Below are positions 50,737-59,894 of a DNA stretch of 64,000 nt, piece by piece. The stretch spans positions 405,436 to 469,435 of the forward strand of contig NZ_FZNS01000005.1 in assembly GCF_900188255.1 (NCBI RefSeq). The letters run 5' to 3'. The notes under the pieces were generated by a model. It was given only the letters and a program-made list of their open reading frames with translations. It searched no databases and was not told the origin of the DNA. The stretch comes from Hymenobacter mucosus. GTDB taxonomy: Bacteria > Bacteroidota > Bacteroidia > Cytophagales > Hymenobacteraceae. Within the stretch, counting starts at the first letter, position 1; every line of letters starts with the position of its first letter. The position numbers and the translations under genes are program-made.

Positions 50737-51618
50737 CTACTCCTTCACGAAGCGGCGCGTTTCTGCCCCGTCCTTAGTAGTAATCTTGAAGTAGTAGGTG
50801 CCATTGGGTAGGTCGGCAACGTTGATGGCAAGAGTGTGGGGCCCTTTTTCCTGCTCGGTCTGTTGCGCTACGGTACGGAGCGTATTGCCGCGGCTATCAA
50901 GAAGCTCCACAGTAACGGAACCGTCCTTTTTCAGGTCGTACTCAATCTGGCTGACGGCGGTAGTTGGGTTAGGATACACGCTCGTGGTGCTGGTGCTGCG
51001 GGCCGCGGGAGCAGGCTTATTGGGGTCTAGCAACAAGAAGGCGCCGGGCCGGAAGTAGCGTGCCATGGTACCAGCGCGGTGCAGCTTGCGGTCCTTGCGA
51101 CGGCCCAAAGCTTCCGACTGCTCGGGTGTGAGGGTGCGCGCTAAAATGGTTTTGGTATCGGCGGCCCACTTTTCCTTCTGGGGCTGCACTTCCTGGGCGA
51201 GCTTGGCAATTTCAGTCTGATACTTCAGGCCTAGCTGTTCTACGTTCTGCAAAATAGCTTTGGTTTCGGCCCGCAGTTGCTCGGTTTGTTGCTTCTGGGT
51301 TTCGGTGAGGGTAGAGGTAGTTTCACCGGAGGTAGGGCTGCGGAAGCTGCGCCGCAAGGCTTGGCTTTTCTGGCGGGTTTCACGCAGTTGGGTGCGGTAA
51401 ATGGCCAGCTGGGCCTTATCGGAGGTGGTGAGTAGGGCTTCCAGCTTCTGGCGCTGCTGGCGCACTACTGGTAGTACGTTCTGCTGTACGTAGGCGCGTA
51501 GCTCTTGGCGGGCGGGGGCCGTGGAGCTTTGCGCAGGAGCGGTTTGTAGATTCTGTGCTACTGCAGCTGGGCCAACTAGCAGGGCGCACAAAGCTAGGGT
51601 ACAGGTAAATGCTTTCAT
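50737..51618 (-). CDS. Secreted helical protein with T9SS type A sorting domain
   Basis: 293 residues. Signal peptide MKAFTCTLALCALLVGPAAVAQ, then a charged helical region (about 40-185) with many Gln, Arg, Lys and Glu (RQELRAYVQQNVLPVVRQQRQK), reminiscent of Spy/CpxP-like helical chaperones only by composition. The last 80 residues are a type IX sorting domain: VYPNPTTAVSQIEYDLKKDG, VTVELLDSRGNTLRTV, INVADLPNGTYYFKITTKDGAETRRFVKE (in parts), the classical Por-secretion CTD. The protein is exported through T9SS and probably held on the cell surface. Direct evidence that the organism has a T9SS. Confidence 0.87.
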   Translation of the reverse strand: MKAFTCTLALCALLVGPAAVAQNLQTAPAQSSTAPARQELRAYVQQNVLPVVRQQRQKLEALLTTSDKAQLAIYRTQLRETRQKSQALRRSFRSPTSGETTSTLTETQKQQTEQLRAETKAILQNVEQLGLKYQTEIAKLAQEVQPQKEKWAADTKTILARTLTPEQSEALGRRKDRKLHRAGTMARYFRPGAFLLLDPNKPAPAARSTSTTSVYPNPTTAVSQIEYDLKKDGSVTVELLDSRGNTLRTVAQQTEQEKGPHTLAINVADLPNGTYYFKITTKDGAETRRFVKE

Positions 51619-51704
51619 TCGGCGAGCTAACGTTGGTAGGGTAACGAAGGAATACCAGGTTTCAGTCTCATAGATGTAGGCCGTACACTAAAGTTTAATC
51701 AGAA

Positions 51705-51747
51705 AATAGAAAAACCGCTCTGGTTAATAACCAAAGCGGTTTTTCTA
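51705..51747 (-). terminator. Rho-independent terminator after the M16 peptidase pair
   Basis: About 14-bp stem with a 13-base bulged/looped middle (CTGGTTAATAACC), T tract on the minus strand; 96 bp after the stop at 51843. Confidence 0.85.
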
Positions 51748-51842
51748 TATAGAAGCAGGCCCAGCGTACTACATGCAGTTGGAGCTAAGCGTAGCCGCAA
51801 TAGGACCAGAGTGCGCGGCTAAACAATACCAAAGACACTTGC

Positions 51843-53402
51843 CTAGCGGAAGGTGTCTTTGGTGTCAACCACCTTTACGTCGGTTACATTTAGCTTGTAG
51901 GTAGCTACTTGCGCGTCTTCAGCCACTACCTCCTGGGGCAAGCCCGCCTTCACTACGTTGGCGTAGCTCATGGGAGAAGGAGCGTTAGTTTTTAGTACGT
52001 CGGCTAGGGGTTGCGCCTCGCTGTCATCCGTAACAATGGTTACGTACATGTTTTGCACTTGCCAGTATTTGCGAATGGCACGGTTCACATCGTCCACGGT
52101 GAGCTTGGCTAGCTGACCATCCACATCGTTGAGCCAGTCTTTACGGCCGTAGAAGCGCGAGTCGAGCAGGAAGCCGAGCTGCTTGGCCGGCGTGGTGCCG
52201 TAGAGCTTCACGTAGGAACGCAGGAAGGTGCGCGTACGCTCAAAATCTTCCTTGCTCAGGCCATTCTTCACAACGTTGTCCATCTCCCGAACGGCTAGGC
52301 GCAAGGCAAACGGAGCATGGCCCACCTTCAAGTCGCCTAGTTCGGTGGGGTACTGCTTGCGTAACCCCTCGGCAATCTGCACCGGGCGCAGCCACAGGCT
52401 GGTGTAGTTGGCGTGGCGCGGCACGCCCGGTACGGGTAGCATATTGGAGCCCCCAGCCTCGTACCACTCCACGTAGCTGTAGTCGCCGTAGTTCATGGAG
52501 CGCGTCGTCCGAATCTTGTCGTAGAGCTTGCCGTAGCTTTTGCGGTGCTCGCCCAGCCAAGAGTTGGCTACCATCAGTGCCGCAAAATCGTCCTGGGCGC
52601 GAGTAGTCTGAATGGGGAAGCCCGCATACACCGCCGAGCCCAGGGCATCGGGCTTGCTAATGATTTCTACGTGCACGCCGTTGGGCATGGCCGCCACGGG
52701 TACCGCCGTTTTAACCGAGCTTTTGGGTAGCTTCTTCAGGTCGGATTCCACTTGCTTGGCAAATGAAGTTGGGTAGTTGCCGGCCAAGCCAATGGTGAGG
52801 TTATCGTTGCCAAAGGCCGTGGCGTAGTGCTTTTGCACATCGGCCAGGGTAATGCTCTTGACGCCCGCCGCCGTGCCGCGCGTCATGTGCTGGTAGCGCG
52901 TACCCCGAAACAGCTGGTCCTCCAGCGCAAACTTGCTGTAGTCCTCGTCCGAAGAAGCCCGAATTACTTGCTCTACATAGTTAAGCTGGTTGCTTTTGAG
53001 GCGGTCAAAGTCTTCCTGGGTGAAGCTCGGCGTGAGCAGCAGGCCCCGCAGCACTGGGTAAAACTTAGCAATGAAGTCGCGGTGAAACTCAAAGGTGAAG
53101 GTGGTGACTTCCTTATCGGTAGTAGCGTAGTAGCGCGCCGCCATGGGGTAGAGGAAGTTCTTCAGCTGAGCCGAGGTCATGTCCTTGGTGCCGCCCTCGG
53201 TGAGCAGTTGACTGGTCAGGAAGGTAAGACCTTCTTTGCCCACCGGGTCGGCGGCAGAGCCATTGCGGAACTGTAGCTTCACGACCACCTTGGCGGCGTT
53301 GGGCTGGCGCAGTTCCACTACCTCGGCGGCATGTACCGGGGCGGCCACTGCCGGCCCCAGCAGCGCAGTAACCAGCAGAATGCGAAAAAATGTATGTTTC
53401 AT
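51843..53402 (-). CDS. M16 family peptidase-like protein lacking the zinc motif (inactive subunit)
   Basis: 519 residues. Signal peptide (LLVTALLGPAVAAPVHA). Two M16 halves are present: the N-terminal one begins AKVVVKLQFRNGSAADPVGKEGLTFLTSQLLTEGGTKDM, where the active subunit has HxxEH; here there is none, so it is a non-catalytic partner. The C-terminal half starts NVVIEGxxP-like near VHVEIISKPDALGSAVYAGFP. Encoded 36 bp behind the active M16 gene (53439-54830), so both probably make a heterodimer, as in mitochondrial processing peptidase. Confidence 0.9.
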   Translation of the reverse strand: MKHTFFRILLVTALLGPAVAAPVHAAEVVELRQPNAAKVVVKLQFRNGSAADPVGKEGLTFLTSQLLTEGGTKDMTSAQLKNFLYPMAARYYATTDKEVTTFTFEFHRDFIAKFYPVLRGLLLTPSFTQEDFDRLKSNQLNYVEQVIRASSDEDYSKFALEDQLFRGTRYQHMTRGTAAGVKSITLADVQKHYATAFGNDNLTIGLAGNYPTSFAKQVESDLKKLPKSSVKTAVPVAAMPNGVHVEIISKPDALGSAVYAGFPIQTTRAQDDFAALMVANSWLGEHRKSYGKLYDKIRTTRSMNYGDYSYVEWYEAGGSNMLPVPGVPRHANYTSLWLRPVQIAEGLRKQYPTELGDLKVGHAPFALRLAVREMDNVVKNGLSKEDFERTRTFLRSYVKLYGTTPAKQLGFLLDSRFYGRKDWLNDVDGQLAKLTVDDVNRAIRKYWQVQNMYVTIVTDDSEAQPLADVLKTNAPSPMSYANVVKAGLPQEVVAEDAQVATYKLNVTDVKVVDTKDTFR

Positions 53403-53438
53403 GGAAGAAAAATCAACGAGAAAGAAAAGCCAGGAGCC

Positions 53439-54830
53439 CTATAGCCCGCCCGTAGCATTGGGGCCAATGGTACCTACCGTAAGGTGCTCGGGCACGAAGT
53501 ACTTCTGGGCCGCTGCCTGAATGTCTTGGGGCGTCACTTGGTCGTAGAGGGCGTAGTAGCGGTTCAGGGAGTTGGCGTCGCCGGTAAGCCAGATAAACTG
53601 GGCCAGGGCATTGGCTACCTGGTCAGGGGCGTCTAGGCCCATTAAGAAACCATACTTGAGCGCCGACTTGGTATCGGCAAGGCGCTTGGCATCTACGGGT
53701 TTAGTCTTTAGCTCATCAAGGGCCTGTACAATCTGGTCGCGCACGTAGGCCATGTCGGCTGGCTTTACTACCGAGGCCCGCATGGTGAGCAGGTATGGGT
53801 CGCGGGTATAGTTGGGGCCGCCGCCCACAAAGCGCACTTTCTGCTCCTTCACCACCAGCTTTTCGTACAGCGGCGAGTTCTCAGCAAACAGCATGGTAGT
53901 CAGAATGTCCAGGGCCGGAAAGTCTTTCTGCTGATCGGAGAAAGCCGGGGCGCGGTAGCTCAGGCTCACCATAGGTGGAAAGTTGGCGTTCTGAATGTGC
54001 ACACTCCGGGTGGCCGTTTGGGCAGGCTCCGGCTGAATGCTGGGCTGGTAGCTACCCCGCTTCCAATTTGCAAAGTACTTGTCGGCCAGCTTATTCACTT
54101 CATCCGGCTTCACGTCGCCTACTACCAGCAGCGTAGTGTACTCGGGGCGGTAAAACCGGTCGAAGAAGGTGCGCGAGTACTCATACTGATTGGGCATGTC
54201 CACGATGTCTTTGAAGAAGCCCATTGTGGTGTGCTCGTAGGTGTGCTTGTCAAAAGCGGCGTCGGCTACCTTCTCGTTGAGCTGAGTGTAGAGCGAAGCG
54301 GAGTTCTTGGTGTACTCGCCCTTCACAGCCCCGGCTTCCGCTTTGAAGTCGTGCTCTGGGTACTTTAGGTTTTGAAACCGGTCGGCTTCTACCTCAAACA
54401 TCTTTTCCAGCATGCGAGCGTTGCCCGTCATGTGGTACACGGTGCGGTCTAGGGAGGTGTTGGCGTTGGCGGAGGCCCCAATGCTTTGCAGCACATCGTT
54501 GTACTGGTCTTTGGAGTACTTCTCCGTGCCCCGGAACATTACGTGCTCAAAGAAGTGAGCAAAGCCCGTGTGGCCCGGCTCTACTTCGTCGCGGGAGCCC
54601 GCGCGCACTACGAGGAAAAAGGAAGCGAGGCCCGGCGAATCGAAGGGCACCGTTACCACCTGTAAGCCGTTGGCCAACTGCCGTTGCTGAATAGGGTAGG
54701 GAAAGGCCGGGGCCGCGGCCGCAGTAGCAGCCGGGCTCGTGGCTTTGGTAGCTGCCTTCTTCTGCGCCTGTGCGGCGGGCGCAGAAAGCAACGCCGCGCC
54801 CAGCAGCAAGGCCGGTAAGGAGTGTCTCAT
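53439..54830 (-). CDS. M16 family zinc peptidase (active subunit)
   Basis: 463 residues from ATG 54830 (MRHSLPALLLGAALL); the frame is open to 54932. Signal peptide with AAQAQKK. Zinc motif HFFEH (about 88-92) in GFAHFFEHVMFRGTEKY and the third ligand Glu in GAVKGEY about 75 residues later. The rest (MVRDPYLLTMRASVVKPADM and RRLADTKSALKYGFLMGL) fits the two-domain M16 fold. Cleaves short peptides in the periplasm. Operon with the inactive M16 gene downstream. Confidence 0.93.
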   Translation of the reverse strand: MRHSLPALLLGAALLSAPAAQAQKKAATKATSPAATAAAAPAFPYPIQQRQLANGLQVVTVPFDSPGLASFFLVVRAGSRDEVEPGHTGFAHFFEHVMFRGTEKYSKDQYNDVLQSIGASANANTSLDRTVYHMTGNARMLEKMFEVEADRFQNLKYPEHDFKAEAGAVKGEYTKNSASLYTQLNEKVADAAFDKHTYEHTTMGFFKDIVDMPNQYEYSRTFFDRFYRPEYTTLLVVGDVKPDEVNKLADKYFANWKRGSYQPSIQPEPAQTATRSVHIQNANFPPMVSLSYRAPAFSDQQKDFPALDILTTMLFAENSPLYEKLVVKEQKVRFVGGGPNYTRDPYLLTMRASVVKPADMAYVRDQIVQALDELKTKPVDAKRLADTKSALKYGFLMGLDAPDQVANALAQFIWLTGDANSLNRYYALYDQVTPQDIQAAAQKYFVPEHLTVGTIGPNATGGL

Positions 54831-55023
54831 GCAGAAATAAAATGAGCGTGAATACCCTCTTCCCCGCGGGAAGGGGGTGCGGCAAAGTAACCAGATTCGC
54901 TTGAAAGGTTGCCTGCAGCCCGCTAGCGGCACCTGGTAATAGTCCCCAATGCAAACCGCCTGTCATCCGGCCCAGGAGGCAAGACGACAGGCGGGATAAA
55001 AGCCTGCGTGGGCGTTGTAGTTC

Positions 55024-55671
55024 TTATTCTGCCGAAGATGTTTCGATGACCTCCTCCGAGGGGCCTGCCGCGCGCAGCAGCTGGCGGAGCGTGTCGGCGT
55101 CGGCGTCAAGTTGAGGCCGAATCTGGTCAAGAGCGAGGCGCAGGCCCTGCACATCGGAAAGGCGGGGTGCCTTGCTCTGGCCGTAGCCGTGGTACATGGC
55201 TACCCGCACTTTGCTGCGGCCCTGCCCAGCGTAAGTGCCAATTATTTCACCCTTGGAATTGATGATTTGAACCTCCGCTTTTACATTGGTACGGTACCAT
55301 TCCAAGGGAATGCCTAACAAGCTGGGCGTCATCATTGTAATCATCTGGAAAGCCTGCAAGGCCTTGCCAGGGCGCGTTACTTCGGCTTCGGTTACTACCA
55401 GCTTCGCGTACCCGAAACTGAGGCTATCCTGGGGCTCAGCCATATGGTAAGCCAGCTCCTGGCGGAACACTTTGGGCGCATCGTCGGGCTGGGCGCCTTC
55501 CGTACTGCTCAGCGGCCCCTGCTCTATTACGGGCTCTAAGCGCGGCAAACTGCCAATTGCTACCGAGTGGTTGGCATGAACAAGGCCATAGATTGCTTTC
55601 TCACTAGACTTGCAGCCAGCTAACGCTACGGAAGCTAGCACAACGAAGAAGAAACGATACGCAAGCGTCAT
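55024..55671 (-). CDS. Lipoprotein of unknown function
   Basis: 215 residues from ATG 55671 (MTLAYRFFFVVLASVALAGC; lipobox LAGC, Cys20). The body contains QAFQMITMMTPSLLGIPLEWYRTNVKAEVQIINSKGEIIGTYAGQG (in parts: PLEWYRTNV, IINSKGEIIG), which looks beta-stranded. C-terminal acidic tail. No named family. In-frame ATG at 55713 is 14 residues earlier. An independent -7 like element TAATTTTG is at 55718-55711 (minus) but without a -33. Confidence 0.75.
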   Translation of the reverse strand: MTLAYRFFFVVLASVALAGCKSSEKAIYGLVHANHSVAIGSLPRLEPVIEQGPLSSTEGAQPDDAPKVFRQELAYHMAEPQDSLSFGYAKLVVTEAEVTRPGKALQAFQMITMMTPSLLGIPLEWYRTNVKAEVQIINSKGEIIGTYAGQGRSKVRVAMYHGYGQSKAPRLSDVQGLRLALDQIRPQLDADADTLRQLLRAAGPSEEVIETSSAE

Positions 55672-55836
55672 ATGGATTAGGATCAGATGATTAAGGTCTG
55701 AGCTGAACTTCAAAATTAGCTGCTTGGGTTCCGTAAATATAGAAATAGGTGTATAAACATTCTTTAAAGATATAGTACATAATTTATGCCTAGCCGCGCG
55801 CTATCGTTAGGAGCCTGTTAGATATTGACAGAATGC

Positions 55837-55875
55837 AAAAAGGGCACCAGGCCCCCTCCGACCCGATGCCCTTTT
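55837..55875 (-). terminator. Hairpin terminator after the dicarboxylate symporter
   Basis: About 9-10-bp stem (AAAAGGGCA with TGCCCTTTT), 20 bp after the stop at 55895, with a T run on the minus strand. Confidence 0.8.
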
Positions 55876-55894
55876 CTGAGGGTGCGCAGCGCAA

Positions 55895-57313
55895 TTAATG
55901 CGCCGATTGAGCTAACACGCTGTCAGGTTCGGCTAGCTGCTCTACCGTGGTTGGGGCCACGTAGTTGTCAATAAATTCCCCTTCCCACCGGGCTACTACC
56001 GCTGAGGCCAAGCAGTTGCCAATAACGTTTACGGCCGTGCGGGCCATATCCATCAGCGCGTCGATGCCCAGGATGATGAACACCGGCCACGCAGGGAGGT
56101 TAAACGAGGCCACGGTAGCCAGCAGAATCACGAGGGAGGCACGGGGCACGCCGGCTACTCCCTTGCTGGTAAGCATAAGGGTAAACACCATCACAAGCTG
56201 TTGCCCAAACGACAGCTCAACCCCAGCTGCTTGGGCCACGAAAATAGATGCCAGCGAGAGGTAGAGCGTGGTACCATCAAGGTTGAAGGAGTAGCCCGTG
56301 GGCATTACGAAGGCTACAATGCGACGCGGTACGCCAATGCTTTCCATGGCCTCCATGGCGCGCGGCAGGGCTGCTTCGGAGGAGGTAGTAGCAAACGCAA
56401 TGCTTACGGGCTCCGCAATGGACAGCACAAACCGCTTGAGCGGGATGCGAGCAATAAGAGCAATAGGCACCAGAATGAGCACAAGGAAGGCCGCCAGCGC
56501 CCCATACAGAGTTAGCAGGAGCTTAAATGCATTGAGCAAAGGGGCAAACCCCATTTTGCCTACCGTGTAGGCCAGTGCTCCTCCTACTCCCAGGGGAGCA
56601 AAGAACATTACCACGTTGGTAAACTTGAACATTACCTCCGAGAGGCTTTCGGTCCATTGCAGCATGGGGAGGCGGTGCTTCTGGTGGACCATGGCTAAGC
56701 CAATAGCGAAAATGATGGCGAAGATTACTACCTGTAGCACCTGCCCTTCGGCCACCGACTTGGCAATGTTCTCGGGGAAGATGTGCAGGATAATGTCCGA
56801 GGTTGTCTGCTTAACGGTAGCCAACTGCTCCTGATCGGCTTGAATGCCGCTACGGTCTACGCCTTCGCCAGCCCGGGTGAGGTTGATGGCTCCCAGCCCG
56901 ATAAATAGCGCGAAAGTGGTTACAATCTCAAAGTAAATGAGAGCCTTGAGGCCCATACGGCCTACCTGTTTCAGGTCGGCGTGGCCGGCAATACCAACTA
57001 CCAGCGTAGCAAATACCAGCGGGGCAATAATCGTTTTTACCAGCCGCAGGAATACGTCGCTGAGCACTTTCAGGCTCACTGCTTGCGCGGGGAAATCGTG
57101 CCCAATCTCGGCCCCGATAAACATGCTCACCACAATCCAAAACGTGATGGAGCGGCGCTGGAAGGCCAGCACCAGCATGGAGAGAAGAAACAGCCAGCGG
57201 GCTACCAAAGGCACCGTCGGGGATAAGGCGCCGCCGTTGGCAACTAGGGCCGTGAGGGCAGCAGCCACAATGAACAGAATAAAAACAAGGAGTGCGAGTC
57301 GCGAAAACTTCAT
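55895..57313 (-). CDS. Dicarboxylate/amino acid:cation symporter (DAACS family)
   Basis: 472 residues from ATG 57313. About ten membrane segments and two hairpins. Family signs: VIFAIIFAIGLAM, FATTSSEAALPRAMEAMESIGVPRRIVAFVMPTGYSFNLDGTTLYLSLASIFVAQA (in parts: ATTSSEAALPRAM, PTGYSFNLDGTTLY), which is the DAACS signature region around the serine-rich hairpin and the N-x-D(G)T site. Imports glutamate, aspartate or C4-dicarboxylates with H+ or Na+. Alone on the minus strand. In-frame start at 57409 precedes the family start by 32 residues. Confidence 0.93.
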   Translation of the reverse strand: MKFSRLALLVFILFIVAAALTALVANGGALSPTVPLVARWLFLLSMLVLAFQRRSITFWIVVSMFIGAEIGHDFPAQAVSLKVLSDVFLRLVKTIIAPLVFATLVVGIAGHADLKQVGRMGLKALIYFEIVTTFALFIGLGAINLTRAGEGVDRSGIQADQEQLATVKQTTSDIILHIFPENIAKSVAEGQVLQVVIFAIIFAIGLAMVHQKHRLPMLQWTESLSEVMFKFTNVVMFFAPLGVGGALAYTVGKMGFAPLLNAFKLLLTLYGALAAFLVLILVPIALIARIPLKRFVLSIAEPVSIAFATTSSEAALPRAMEAMESIGVPRRIVAFVMPTGYSFNLDGTTLYLSLASIFVAQAAGVELSFGQQLVMVFTLMLTSKGVAGVPRASLVILLATVASFNLPAWPVFIILGIDALMDMARTAVNVIGNCLASAVVARWEGEFIDNYVAPTTVEQLAEPDSVLAQSAH

Positions 57314-57526
57314 GCGCAGCAGTCGGGGAAGTAAATGGCAGGAATGCAGCAAAGATAGGTTTTTGGCGCGGGCAGTACAGTGTAGCTGCCGCCGGAACAT
57401 AACTACCATGTGGAGAGCTACCGTATAGCAAGAAAACGGACCACTGATTTGCCTGGGGCAAACCTACCGTTAAGTTCTCCTGTACTACCTTGGTTGTTCA
57501 TTTGCTTACTCCCTCAGCTCCCGTTC

Positions 57527-58555
57527 ATGCTTGTCTGGTCGCTCACCCCTCTTACGCTACCGCTTCGCTACACCTGGAAAATTTCCCGCAACGCTGCCGA
57601 TGTTAAAACCAACCTGCTCCTGCACGTGCTGGATGAGGCAGGCGGACCAATAGGCTGGGGGGAGGCCGCACCCAACGTGCGCTACGGCGAAACCCCGGAA
57701 GCACTACAAGCCGAGTTTGAAGCACTGGTAGCAGCAGGGTTAGGGCACTGTCGTTCCCTGCCCGAGCTAACCGAGTTCCTAAGCGTGCGGCCTCCAGCCC
57801 ACGCGCTCCGCTTCGCGCTGGAGTCGGCGCTGGTACACTGGGAAGCCGCCCGGGCGGGACAATCCGTGGCGGCGTGGCTGGGACTACCTCCGCCCGCGGC
57901 GGCCGTACCCACGGCGGCTTCTTTGCCCATTATGGAGCCGGGTGCAGTAGCGGCGTTTGTGCGGGAGCACAACATCGGCCGTTTTCCACTCCTGAAAATT
58001 AAAGTAAACCGCGAAGGAGCCGTAGACTTATTACGGGAGGTGACGCGCCTGTTTCCCGGCCGCGACCTACTCATTGACGGCAACGAAGCCTGGTCCGACG
58101 CCGACAGCTTCGCCCGCGACTGGGAAAGTATTCGGGCCTTGCCGGGCCTGCAAGTTCGGCTGGTGGAGCAACCCCTGCCGGCCAACCAAGCTGAGGGCTA
58201 CTGGGCCTTGAAGGGCAAAGTGGGCTGCCCCGTGTTTGCGGATGAGTCGGTGACAGACGTAGCGGACTTTGCCGAAATTGCCCGTCAGTTCGATGGCGTC
58301 AATATGAAGCTGATGAAGGCGGGTGGCTACCTCAACGGCCTGCGTATTTTGCGCGAAACGCGGGCCCACAGTCTTCAAACCATGCTTGGTTGCATGGTAG
58401 AAACCTCCTTGGGAATTTGGTCGGCCCTGCAAGTCAGCTCCCTAGCCGGCATCTGCGACCTGGATGGCTTCCTAATTCTGCAAAATGAGCCGTTTGAGCT
58501 GGTAGGAGAGGAGCAAGGATTCTTGCGTCCGTACGGAGAGCAGCCCGCTTTATAG
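57527..58555 (+). CDS. Dipeptide epimerase (L-Ala-D/L-Glu epimerase, enolase superfamily)
   Basis: 342 residues from ATG 57527 (MLVWSLTPLTLPLRYTWKI). Enolase-superfamily MLE-type enzyme: KxK acid-base pair at Lys157 and Lys159 (LLKIKVN), metal ligands in LIDGNEAW (Asp about 184), VEQPL (Glu about 212) and ADESV (Asp about 237), and the second base Lys in MKLMKAGG (about 261). Inverts the D-Glu or L-Glu in a muropeptide-derived dipeptide, for use of cell-wall peptides. Cytoplasmic. The frame is open from 57410 but the upstream part is not family-like. Convergent with the kinase gene. Confidence 0.92.
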   Translation: MLVWSLTPLTLPLRYTWKISRNAADVKTNLLLHVLDEAGGPIGWGEAAPNVRYGETPEALQAEFEALVAAGLGHCRSLPELTEFLSVRPPAHALRFALESALVHWEAARAGQSVAAWLGLPPPAAAVPTAASLPIMEPGAVAAFVREHNIGRFPLLKIKVNREGAVDLLREVTRLFPGRDLLIDGNEAWSDADSFARDWESIRALPGLQVRLVEQPLPANQAEGYWALKGKVGCPVFADESVTDVADFAEIARQFDGVNMKLMKAGGYLNGLRILRETRAHSLQTMLGCMVETSLGIWSALQVSSLAGICDLDGFLILQNEPFELVGEEQGFLRPYGEQPAL

Positions 58556-58581
58556 CGAAGCGGTGCCCGGTTTGCTACCAC

Positions 58582-59862
58582 CTAGCCGAACAGAACCTGT
58601 TGGTGATGGCGGCCAGGCTCCGTGTATGTATAGCGCAGCGGTAGGCCGCAGTGGGTGCATATCTGCTGCACGAGAGTTAAGCCTAAGCCTACACTTTCGG
58701 CCGGGCTATCGGGGGCGGTACGCATGCGCTCAAACAGCCCCGTATCCAGCAACGACTGAGCACGCCCCGTATTCTCTATCGTGAGCGAACTGGTAGTAAG
58801 AGTTACGGCAAGCTGCCCATTTGTATGGTTGTGGCGAATGGCATTGACAAGCAGGTTGCTGACCAGAACTTCCAGCAGCACGCGGTGCATGCGTAGCGGA
58901 ACGGACGCGGCCAAGGAAGTAGTCAGCGTAATACCTCGGGCCGAAAGCTGATCTTGCAACTGGACTAACTGTGCCCGGACAACACCCGCCATATCAACTA
59001 GTTCGGTGGGGAAATACAGCTGGCTGTCGAGCTGGGCTAGGAGCAGCAAGCTTTTAGTAAGGTGAGTAAGCCGGTGCGTCACGCTCATCATGCGCTCAAT
59101 GTAGCCGGCCTGTTCCTCCGTGAGGCCCGGCGCCTGCACCAGCAAATCGAGCTGAGCACGCAGGATGGCCAGCGGTGTTTGTATTTCGTGGGCGGCGTTT
59201 TCCGAAAACTCTTTCTGGTGCCGGTACACCCGCTGGTTTTGGCGCAGTAGCAGTTGTACTGCCTCGTACAACTCCCGAAATTCTCGCACTTGAGTGGGCG
59301 GCAGCGTTATGGGCTGGCTGCGGTTGAGCTTATACTTCTGCAACTGGTTGAGAAGGTAGTAGAAAGGCTGCCACAAGCGGCGGTTAAGCACCACCTGCAA
59401 GCCTAGCATACCCAGACCCAGCACTCCAAACAACCCAACTCCCGTAAGGGCCATGCGCCACAATAGCCCTTGCGTATCCAGCAACGACAAGCGGATTTGT
59501 AATTCATATGGCCGTCCCTGAAATGTAATGGGGGCCGCAAGTTGGCGGTAGGGCTGCACCTTGCCAGTTAGCTCGTTGTACATGATGCGCTGGCCGATGC
59601 GGTCGGGCTGGCGGGCTGGTAGAGTAGGCAGTGGCACGAACTCCACGTTGTGGTCTAGCTGGTGCCAGTAGGCCAAATCAGCGGGGCTGTGCAAGTAGAG
59701 GCGTAGGGCCTTGAGCACCCGCAGTTTGCGCCGGCTCAGGGTGCGGTCTACGTAGCCATAGTACAGTTTATGAATAACCTCGAAGTATACGAACGTGCCC
59801 GCCCCCGCCACCACACTAGCATATAGCAAATAGATTAGCGTAGTACGGGTTAGGAGTTTCAT
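58582..59862 (-). CDS. Sensor histidine kinase of a two-component system
   Basis: 426 residues. Two membrane helices (about 10-28 and 136-158) with a periplasmic sensor loop between them, then a HAMP-like linker and HisKA (His225 in ENAAHEIQTPL) and HATPase (VSNLLVNAIRHNHTNG; IENTG; VGLGLTLVQQI). The usual Asp of the G1 box is in a IENTG form, seen in other Bacteroidota kinases. It follows its response regulator gene by 32 bp in one operon. Likely detects a compound in the periplasm; the divergent CitMHS gene points to citrate or another tricarboxylate (inference). Confidence 0.92.
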   Translation of the reverse strand: MKLLTRTTLIYLLYASVVAGAGTFVYFEVIHKLYYGYVDRTLSRRKLRVLKALRLYLHSPADLAYWHQLDHNVEFVPLPTLPARQPDRIGQRIMYNELTGKVQPYRQLAAPITFQGRPYELQIRLSLLDTQGLLWRMALTGVGLFGVLGLGMLGLQVVLNRRLWQPFYYLLNQLQKYKLNRSQPITLPPTQVREFRELYEAVQLLLRQNQRVYRHQKEFSENAAHEIQTPLAILRAQLDLLVQAPGLTEEQAGYIERMMSVTHRLTHLTKSLLLLAQLDSQLYFPTELVDMAGVVRAQLVQLQDQLSARGITLTTSLAASVPLRMHRVLLEVLVSNLLVNAIRHNHTNGQLAVTLTTSSLTIENTGRAQSLLDTGLFERMRTAPDSPAESVGLGLTLVQQICTHCGLPLRYTYTEPGRHHQQVLFG

Positions 59863-59894
59863 GGGCGTGATACAATGCTGTGGCAGGTAGGCGG

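Noticed and set aside
55711..55718. TAATTTTG on the minus strand before a lipoprotein gene
   Set aside because: Fits the -7 consensus, but no -33 element at the proper distance; too weak to list as a promoter.
57682..58432. Minus-strand frames opposite the dipeptide epimerase
   Set aside because: Antisense shadows; the plus strand has all enolase-superfamily residues.
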